Source of the DNA: Casp-actino8 sp039800005
Lineage (GTDB): Bacteria > Actinomycetota > Acidimicrobiia > Acidimicrobiales > Ilumatobacteraceae
Assembly (NCBI GenBank): GCA_039800005.1
Contig: JBDLRN010000010.1
Location: 1-64,000 of the forward strand
Length of the DNA stretch: 64,000 bases
Direction of reading: 5' to 3'
Shown: positions 58,427 to 64,000 of the stretch, piece after piece
Layout: each line of letters opens with the position of its first letter
Numbering within the stretch: position 1 is the first letter of the stretch
The notes under the pieces: model-generated
What the model was told of the DNA's origin: nothing
The model's input: the letters and a program-made list of their open reading frames with translations, nothing else
The model's database searches: none
Made by a program: the position numbers and the translations under genes

Positions 58427-60540
58427 CGGATGCCGCGAGCCACCGCGTGTGCGGAGTGCATGGCTCCTTCGATGTAGCCCACGTCGACGGCGTCACCGGC
58501 CACCCGCACGTCGAAGCCATCGGCGCGCAAGGCGTCGGCGAATGACGTGTCGGGTTCGACCGACGACGCCACGATCACCTGATCGGCGGACACGTCGATC
58601 TCGGAGTCGCCCACGCGGTAGCGAACGGTCGTGGGCGAGATCGACACCGGCATGGCGTTGCGCACGAGGGTCACTCCGTGTTGAGTCGCCTTGCGCACGG
58701 CGGTCCAGCGGCGGGGCATCGCCATGGGCAGACCCATGTTCGGTCCTTCTTCGAGCACGGTCACCCGGCGACCACGCTCGGCGAGGAACTCGGCCAACTC
58801 GAGTCCGACCAGACTTCCTCCGAGCACCACCACGTTCTTGCCGACCGGCATCCAGCGCTTCGACAGTGTGCGAATACGCGCCGGCGAGTTCAGGAGTCCG
58901 AGGGTACGACCGGCGTTGACGACGACGCGTGACAGCGTGCCGAGGGATTCACCACCGCCCTCACCGGCGATGAGCGCTCGGAGTTGATCACCGGTGAGCA
59001 CGTGGGGAAGATCGGCACCCGGCACGTCGGGGCGGCCCCGCTTCGCTCCCGTGGCCACCACCACCACGTCGGGAGCGAGGGATCGAACGGCGGTCGCGTC
59101 GGCGACGGTGCTCAGTCGGACGTCGACCCCGAGGCGCGAGATCTCGTGGGTGAGCCACTGCACGAGTTGCTCGTTGGCCGGAGTGGTGAGTTGCGAGAAC
59201 CACACCGTGCCCCCGAGACGATCGCCTTTCTCGAGAAGAGTCACCGTCGCGCCTCGTTCGGCCGCCACACGAGCGGCTTCCAGACCGGCCGGGCCGCCGC
59301 CGATCACGACGACACGGCGCGATTCGGTGAGTCGAGGCAATGCGGCCAACGACTCGTTGCCGAGCGCCGGATTCACTGCGCACTTCGGCGTTCCGTCGAA
59401 GAAGTTCTGCTCGACGCACACGTAGCAGTTGATGCACGGGCGCACCGACTCGCGACGACCGGCCTTCAACTTGTTCACCAGGTCGGGCTCGGCGAGAAGT
59501 TGACGGCCCATGGAGACGAAGTCGCAGTCGCCGGCGGCGATCATCTCCTCGGCCACTTCGGGCAGCACTCGACCGACGGCGATCACCGGGATGGTGACGT
59601 GACGCTTCACGGTGCGGGCGAACTCGCGGTACTGGCCGACACCCGACGGCAACGGACCCTCGGTGAAGTCGCGGAACGGGTTGTGCGCGTTGGCCGAGAC
59701 GTGGATGGCGTCGGCACCGGCCTCTTCGATGAGGGCGGCCGCCCGCGCCGTCTCGTCGGGCGTGAGTCCGTTCTCGAGACCGTATTCGTAGGAGTTGAGA
59801 CGCACGATGACCGGATAGTCGGGGCCGACTTCGGCCTTCACGGCTCGCACCACCTCGCACGCCAACCGCGCGCGATTCTCGAGTGAGCCACCCCAACGAT
59901 CGATGCGCTTGTTGTAGCCGGCCGACAAGAAGGTGGAGATGAGATAGCCGTGTGCTCCGTGGATCTCGACCGCGTCGACTCCGGCCGCCTTCAAACGCCG
60001 GGCCGCCTGGGCGAATTGGTCGACGACCCACGCGAGGTCGTCCTCGTCGGCGACCTTGTAGGTGGGCTTCTTGCCCTGCGACGCAGTGGCGAGCGACATC
60101 AACTCGTTCATCGGGTTGTCTTGCAGAGCCGACATGTCGAGCGACCCCTCGAGCAGCGAGGGCACCAGCAACGGGCGACCGTCGGCCGTGTCGACACTGG
60201 CCACCTTGCCGTGGTGGCACATCTGCATGCACAACTTGCCGCCCACTTCGTGGATCGCGTCGGCGAGGCGCTTGAGCCCTGGGATGTAGTCGTCGCTCGA
60301 GAAGGCCGGCTGGTGACGTGACGTCGCGCCGACCGGCCACGCCACGGCACCGGTTCCGGTGATCACCATGGCGGTTCCACCCGCGGCCCGGGCTCGATAG
60401 TGCGCGATCTCGCCATCGGAGACGTGACCCTCCTCGCAGAGGTTCATGTCCATGGCAGGCAACAACACGCGATTGTCGAGTTGCAAGCCGGCGATGCGCC
60501 CGGGCGCGAGGACGTGCGAGAACGACGACATCGGATTCAC
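58423..60540 (-). CDS. Old Yellow Enzyme-type NADH:flavin oxidoreductase (2,4-dienoyl-CoA reductase/FadH-like)
   Basis: 705 residues. Residues ~5-350 are an FMN TIM barrel (RVLLPAMDMNLCEEGHVSD, HGAHGYLISTFLSAGYNKR, landmarks VEIHGAHGYLI). A CINCYVC...C set with CxxCxxCx11C spacing binds a 4Fe-4S cluster near residue 345. Residues ~390-500 bind FAD (VVVIGGGPAGLEAARVAAER) and ~560-640 NAD(P) (VVLGGSLVGLELAEFLAER). It passes electrons from NAD(P)H to a C=C bond, as in FadH, trimethylamine dehydrogenase-like enzymes and bile-acid BaiCD/BaiH reductases. GTG 60540 overlaps the transporter stop (GTGA). Confidence 0.88.
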   Translation of the reverse strand: MNPMSSFSHVLAPGRIAGLQLDNRVLLPAMDMNLCEEGHVSDGEIAHYRARAAGGTAMVITGTGAVAWPVGATSRHQPAFSSDDYIPGLKRLADAIHEVGGKLCMQMCHHGKVASVDTADGRPLLVPSLLEGSLDMSALQDNPMNELMSLATASQGKKPTYKVADEDDLAWVVDQFAQAARRLKAAGVDAVEIHGAHGYLISTFLSAGYNKRIDRWGGSLENRARLACEVVRAVKAEVGPDYPVIVRLNSYEYGLENGLTPDETARAAALIEEAGADAIHVSANAHNPFRDFTEGPLPSGVGQYREFARTVKRHVTIPVIAVGRVLPEVAEEMIAAGDCDFVSMGRQLLAEPDLVNKLKAGRRESVRPCINCYVCVEQNFFDGTPKCAVNPALGNESLAALPRLTESRRVVVIGGGPAGLEAARVAAERGATVTLLEKGDRLGGTVWFSQLTTPANEQLVQWLTHEISRLGVDVRLSTVADATAVRSLAPDVVVVATGAKRGRPDVPGADLPHVLTGDQLRALIAGEGGGESLGTLSRVVVNAGRTLGLLNSPARIRTLSKRWMPVGKNVVVLGGSLVGLELAEFLAERGRRVTVLEEGPNMGLPMAMPRRWTAVRKATQHGVTLVRNAMPVSISPTTVRYRVGDSEIDVSADQVIVASSVEPDTSFADALRADGFDVRVAGDAVDVGYIEGAMHSAHAVARGIR

Positions 60541-63356
60541 TCCCCGGTGTTGCTGCGCTGGATCGCCCGCTCGTCGGTGCCGAGGTAACTGGCGATGACG
60601 GCCGGATTGGCGCGCACTTCAGCCGGTGTTCCCTCGGCGATCACCTGGCCGGCTTCCAGGCAGTAGATGCGATCGCTGATCGACATGACCATCGGCATGT
60701 CGTGTTCGATGATGAGGATCGCCGCACCGAGTTCGTCCTTGATGGTGCGAATGAGCGGCGCGAAGGCCTCGGTCTCCTTCTGCGCCACACCGGCGGTGGG
60801 TTCGTCGAGGAGAAGCAGACGCGAATCGAGCGCGATGAGAGCTCCCAGTTCGACGATGCGACGGGTTCCGGTGGACAACTCGCTCATGAGCGAATCGGCG
60901 TAGCGGCCGAGCCCGAGATAACTGATGACCTCGTCGGCCTCCCGGCGCTTGCGAGCCTCGCTGCCCGGTGACGGCGGAAGCGCCAGGATCGACGGCACCA
61001 GCAACGAACGCTGACGTGCCTCGAGCGCGACCATGATCGTTTCGCGCACCGTGAGCGAGGCGAAGAGTCGGGCGTTCTGAAAGGCGCGCCCCTGACCGAG
61101 TCGAGCTCGACGATGGGCCGAGAGCGACGACACGTCGCGGCCGAACAACTCGACCGATCCGGTCGACGGCACCAAGCCGGACACCGCGTTGACGATCGTG
61201 GTCTTGCCGGCACCGTTGGTGCCGATGAGGCCGATGATCTCGCCAGGACGGACCTCGAGCGACACGTCGGTGACGATGGCGCGACCGCCCAAGTTGACCG
61301 ACAATCCGCGCGTGACGAGAGGTGACTCCTCCGACAGCGCGGTCGGGCGCGATGACAATGACGTGACCACCGCCCCGGCCGCTCTCACCGGTGGCTTCCA
61401 CTCGCTGCGACGAGCGATGTACGACAGCAGGTTGTCGCGCGCTGAGTGGATGATCGAGATGAGACCGCTCGGGAAGTAGAGGAGCACGACCAGCATGCCG
61501 ATGCCGCTGGCGAACAGTTCGACCTGTTGTGTACCGTCGAACGCCAACGGCAACGCCACGATGAGCAGCGTGCCGAGGATGGCCCCGGTGATGGATCCGA
61601 TACCGCCGATCACGGCGATGGCGACCACGCGCAACGACTCGTCGAAGTCGAAGAGCAGTCCGTCGATCTTGAATTGACCGTTGCGCGCCACGAGCGGCAG
61701 AAGACCGCCGGCGAGTGCGGCCAGGCCGCCCGACACGGCGAAGGCGGTGAGCTTGGCTCGGTAAGGAGCCACGGTGTACGCCGCAGCCGAGTTCTCGTTG
61801 TCGCGAGTGGCGATGATCGAGCGGCCGATGCCCGTGCGCCGAATGCGCCAGACGAGGAGGATCGCCACCGCCGCCATGAAGAGGCTGAACCAATAGACCG
61901 CGTCGAAGTTGCTCCCCTTCACTTCCCAGAAGAGAAGGCGGAAGCCTTCCGAGCGGTTCACCTCCAACTGTGCCGATCCACCACCACCTGGCGCGACCTT
62001 GTCGGCGAGAATGAACCAGTTGCGAATGGCCAATCCGAAGCCCAACGTCACGACCGCCAGGTAGAGGCCTTTGACGCGCAGAGCGGGGATGCCGATGATG
62101 ATCGAAGCCACCACGCCCCATGCGACGCCGATCGCCAGAGCGAGAAGATACGGGAGTTCCTGCGCGTAGTAGATGGTGAGGTAGGCGCCCACGGCGACGA
62201 AGCCGAATTGACCGAGCGACAGCTGACCGGCCCAGCCGGTGAGGACGGTGACCGACAGGGCGACGATGAGGTACACCGGGATCGACGCGAACTTCAGCAG
62301 ATCGCTCGCCTTGTCGACCTGACTCGGCACGATGACGGCGAGACCGACGATGAGCAGCGCGCCGACGATCGACAGTGTCCGGTAGAGCGGATGACGGGTG
62401 AGTTCCTGGCGGGCCGCTCGCGTCTTGGTGGCCAGTTGCCACGAGTCCTCGCCCATGATCTGTCGACGACCGATCGTGAAGAGCACCAGCAGCAGGATCA
62501 AGAAGATGATCGCGGTGTTCGATCCGTCGGGGAAGTCGCCGCTGATCGACCAGGTGACGAGCAAACGGTCGATCACACCGACCAACAGACCGCCCACGAG
62601 CGTCCAGGTGAACGAACGCATCCGGCCGATCATCGCGGCGGTGAGCGACAAGAGGAGCAACTTGGGGCCAAGCGCCGTCTGCACCGAAGCCAACGAGCCG
62701 CCCTGCAATGGAGCGATCAACAGCGTGCTGAGCGCGGCGAGGAGTCCGGCCAACGCCCACACCATCGTCGACACGCTGCGCACACCGATTCCGGCGAGTT
62801 GGGCGGCCGAGAAGTTGTCGGCCGTGGCGCGCACCTGCATGCCGAAGGCGCTCTTCTGGAACAGCCAGCCGAAGAAGATCATGATCACCGGCACGACGAG
62901 AAGGATCGACGCCTGCGGTCCGGTGACCGTGATGCCGAGCACGTCCCAGGTTCCGCTGATGAGCACCGGATACGACGTGCGTGCCGTGTCTTCTTCGGGA
63001 ATGGGCAGACGCAACTGCACCAACTGGATGATCTGGGTGAGACCCAACGTGGCCACGAAGAGCAGAAGGCGCGGCTGGGTGAAGAGGCGACGCAAGGCCA
63101 ATTCAGCGGCCGCACCGAGCACGACACCACTCACCAATGCCAGCGGCAGCGACAATCCGTACGGAACGTCGTAACGGATCTGCAGGAGCGCCATCAGATA
63201 ACCGCCGAAGGCACCGATCTGACCGTGAGCGAAGTTGATGACTCCCGTTGCGCGGTAGATGAGAAGGAGTCCGAAGGCGATCAACGCGTAGACGAGACCC
63301 TGAACCAGCCCGTCGAACACGATGTCGTTCGAGAACGTGAGTGCGAACAGCGACAT
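60537..63356 (-). CDS. LivH-LivM-LivG fusion: branched-chain amino acid-type ABC importer, two permeases plus ATPase
   Basis: 939 residues combine three proteins usually encoded separately. Residues ~1-300 are LivH-like (YRATGVINFAHGQIGAFGGY, ATADNFSAAQLAGIG); ~335-640 LivM-like (GQLSLGQFGFVAVGAYL, IIATRDNENSAAAY); ~675-930 LivG-like ATPase with Walker A GTNGAGKTT, signature LSTGTRR and Walker B LLLLDEPTAGVA. A short linker (~640-670) is basic and Pro/Ser-rich. HAAT-family importers also take up aromatic and short organic acids, which fits the catabolic operon. ATG overlaps the LivF stop by one base. No periplasmic binding protein gene is visible in the window. Confidence 0.9.
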   Translation of the reverse strand: MSLFALTFSNDIVFDGLVQGLVYALIAFGLLLIYRATGVINFAHGQIGAFGGYLMALLQIRYDVPYGLSLPLALVSGVVLGAAAELALRRLFTQPRLLLFVATLGLTQIIQLVQLRLPIPEEDTARTSYPVLISGTWDVLGITVTGPQASILLVVPVIMIFFGWLFQKSAFGMQVRATADNFSAAQLAGIGVRSVSTMVWALAGLLAALSTLLIAPLQGGSLASVQTALGPKLLLLSLTAAMIGRMRSFTWTLVGGLLVGVIDRLLVTWSISGDFPDGSNTAIIFLILLLVLFTIGRRQIMGEDSWQLATKTRAARQELTRHPLYRTLSIVGALLIVGLAVIVPSQVDKASDLLKFASIPVYLIVALSVTVLTGWAGQLSLGQFGFVAVGAYLTIYYAQELPYLLALAIGVAWGVVASIIIGIPALRVKGLYLAVVTLGFGLAIRNWFILADKVAPGGGGSAQLEVNRSEGFRLLFWEVKGSNFDAVYWFSLFMAAVAILLVWRIRRTGIGRSIIATRDNENSAAAYTVAPYRAKLTAFAVSGGLAALAGGLLPLVARNGQFKIDGLLFDFDESLRVVAIAVIGGIGSITGAILGTLLIVALPLAFDGTQQVELFASGIGMLVVLLYFPSGLISIIHSARDNLLSYIARRSEWKPPVRAAGAVVTSLSSRPTALSEESPLVTRGLSVNLGGRAIVTDVSLEVRPGEIIGLIGTNGAGKTTIVNAVSGLVPSTGSVELFGRDVSSLSAHRRARLGQGRAFQNARLFASLTVRETIMVALEARQRSLLVPSILALPPSPGSEARKRREADEVISYLGLGRYADSLMSELSTGTRRIVELGALIALDSRLLLLDEPTAGVAQKETEAFAPLIRTIKDELGAAILIIEHDMPMVMSISDRIYCLEAGQVIAEGTPAEVRANPAVIASYLGTDERAIQRSNTGE

Positions 63357-64000
63357 CAGGCACCTGCCCCGGAGAGGAAGACCGCCCTCAGGAGGTCACC
63401 GCGTTCGAGGAGTTCCTGAGCAGGACCCTCGAACTTCACTTGACCACGCTCCATGAACACCGCTCGATCGGCGATCGACAAAGCGACGTTCACCGACTGC
63501 TCGACGATCACCATCGTGAGACCTTGTGCCTTCAGACGTTCGACGACCTGCAGCAGATCCTGCACGACCACCGGCGCGAGACCGAGAGACAACTCGTCGA
63601 TGCAGAGCAACTCGGGTTCGAGCATCACCGCTTTGGCGAGAGCGAGCATCTGCTGCTGGCCACCCGACATCGATCCGGCCCGCTGGTCGGCTCGTTCGCG
63701 CAGGATCGGGAAGGTCTCCTCCACCACCTGCAGACGCTCCTTGCGACGCTTCGGGTCCTCGATCTGACGACTCCAGAGAGCCAAGTTCTCGGCGACCGAC
63801 ATCGACGGGAACACCGCTTCGCCGCCGGGCACGAGCACGAGACCCATGGAGGCTCGGAACTGCGGATCGACCAACGAGATGGTGCGACCGTTCATGCGGA
63901 TCACACCGCGGTCGGGCATCTTGAGCCCGGAGATCGCCTTCAAGATCGTGGATTTGCCCGCGCCATTGGTGCCGAGGAGCGCGAGCACCTCGCCGCGTCG
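63356..64000 (-). CDS. LivF-type ABC ATPase, 5' end cut off by window edge
   Basis: 215 codons to the edge; the start lies beyond position 64000. Walker A is GTNGAGKST, the signature MSGGQQQMLALA and Walker B ELLCIDELSLGLAP, with Leu after Glu in place of the more common Pro. SISDRAVFMERGQVKFEGP is the H-loop-end region typical of LivF. It pairs with the LivG part of the next gene to energise one importer. Its TGA shares a base with the ATG of the LivH-LivM-LivG fusion (TGATG). The missing N-terminus should hold about 20 residues and perhaps the binding-protein gene lies upstream. Confidence 0.9.
   Translation of the reverse strand, partial: RRGEVLALLGTNGAGKSTILKAISGLKMPDRGVIRMNGRTISLVDPQFRASMGLVLVPGGEAVFPSMSVAENLALWSRQIEDPKRRKERLQVVEETFPILRERADQRAGSMSGGQQQMLALAKAVMLEPELLCIDELSLGLAPVVVQDLLQVVERLKAQGLTMVIVEQSVNVALSIADRAVFMERGQVKFEGPAQELLERGDLLRAVFLSGAGA

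Noticed and set aside
61446..63419. A 657-codon open frame antisense to the LivH-LivM-LivG gene
   Set aside because: Its translation is rich in Arg, Asp, Glu and His with no recognisable domain, the usual shadow of high-GC codon bias. The minus-strand frame encodes clear ABC transporter motifs.
1..64000. Insertion sequences, prophage genes, CRISPR arrays, tRNA or rRNA genes
   Set aside because: No transposase or integrase motif, no regularly spaced repeats beyond the four-unit 15-base array, and no cloverleaf or rRNA-like stretch was seen. Gene density and codon use are even throughout.

Overview
The window is high-GC DNA packed with genes on both strands: 58 protein genes, no intergenic gap above about 155 bases, and no rRNA, tRNA, insertion sequence, prophage or CRISPR array that I can see. 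The gene content points to a free-living actinobacterium, most like the Acidimicrobiia. It includes F420-type luciferase-like oxidoreductases, a mycothiol conjugate amidase (Mca), DUF3039 and DUF4031 proteins, an ImuA'/ImuB/DnaE2 mutasome under actinobacterial LexA boxes, and many acyl-CoA dehydrogenases, acyl-CoA synthetases and short-chain dehydrogenases. That assignment is inference from gene content, since no marker RNA is present.

Layout. 1-3.2 kb (minus): the start of an SCP2-type thiolase, its DUF35 partner, and an OafA-like acyltransferase with an SGNH domain. 3.3-6.2 kb (plus): an acyl-CoA dehydrogenase pair and a TauE/SafE permease. 6.2-13.6 kb: a catabolic cluster of luciferase-like oxidoreductase (minus), amidohydrolase, zinc alcohol dehydrogenase, acyl-CoA synthetase, two SDRs and a TetR regulator. 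13.6-29.1 kb: mixed housekeeping and signalling genes (F420 enzyme, S9 peptidase, NudC, thiolase, nuclease lipoprotein, YdjC deacetylase, Mca, PEBP lipoprotein, GGDEF-EAL protein, acyl-CoA dehydrogenase, rhomboid protease, several small proteins, Nudix, LysE). 29.1-38.5 kb: DnaE2, a Cys/Met-type PLP enzyme, a degenerate response regulator, ImuB, ImuA', a CarH-like B12 photoreceptor regulator and a Nfu-N protein. 38.6-43.9 kb: acyl-CoA dehydrogenase, MMPL exporter, RNase HII and SelD. 44.0-49.5 kb: an operon of DUF4157 protein, YbjN-like protein, eCIS-type AAA+ ATPase and MOSC protein. 49.6-56.7 kb: a second catabolic cluster (three SDRs, amidohydrolase, acyl-CoA synthetase, SnoaL-like protein, quinone reductase). 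56.7-64 kb (minus): an import and activation operon in which LivF and a LivH-LivM-LivG fusion precede an Old Yellow Enzyme/dienoyl-CoA reductase and an acyl-CoA synthetase.

How the parts fit. Four near-identical palindromes (CTGAY-N5-RTCAG core) lie before the acyl-CoA dehydrogenase pair, the first amidohydrolase, the alcohol dehydrogenase operon and the divergent SDRs of the second cluster. They tie two paralogous catabolic clusters 40 kb apart into one putative regulon, with the TetR protein at 12.9 kb as the obvious candidate regulator. The substrate is not readable from sequence; a CoA-activated, probably cyclic or steroid-like acid is a guess. The mutasome is split into two LexA-box transcription units that flank other genes and sit next to a CarH-type light sensor. 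The DUF4157/AAA+ operon has the accessory signature of an extracellular contractile injection system, but no tube, sheath or baseplate gene is present here.

A window-wide pattern helps to fix gene starts. At least 19 genes have a TANNNT -10 hexamer ending only 6-8 bases before the start codon, so leaderless transcription appears to be the common mode. The same pattern supports a 39-residue membrane protein followed by a DUF4031 gene that seems to start at CTG.
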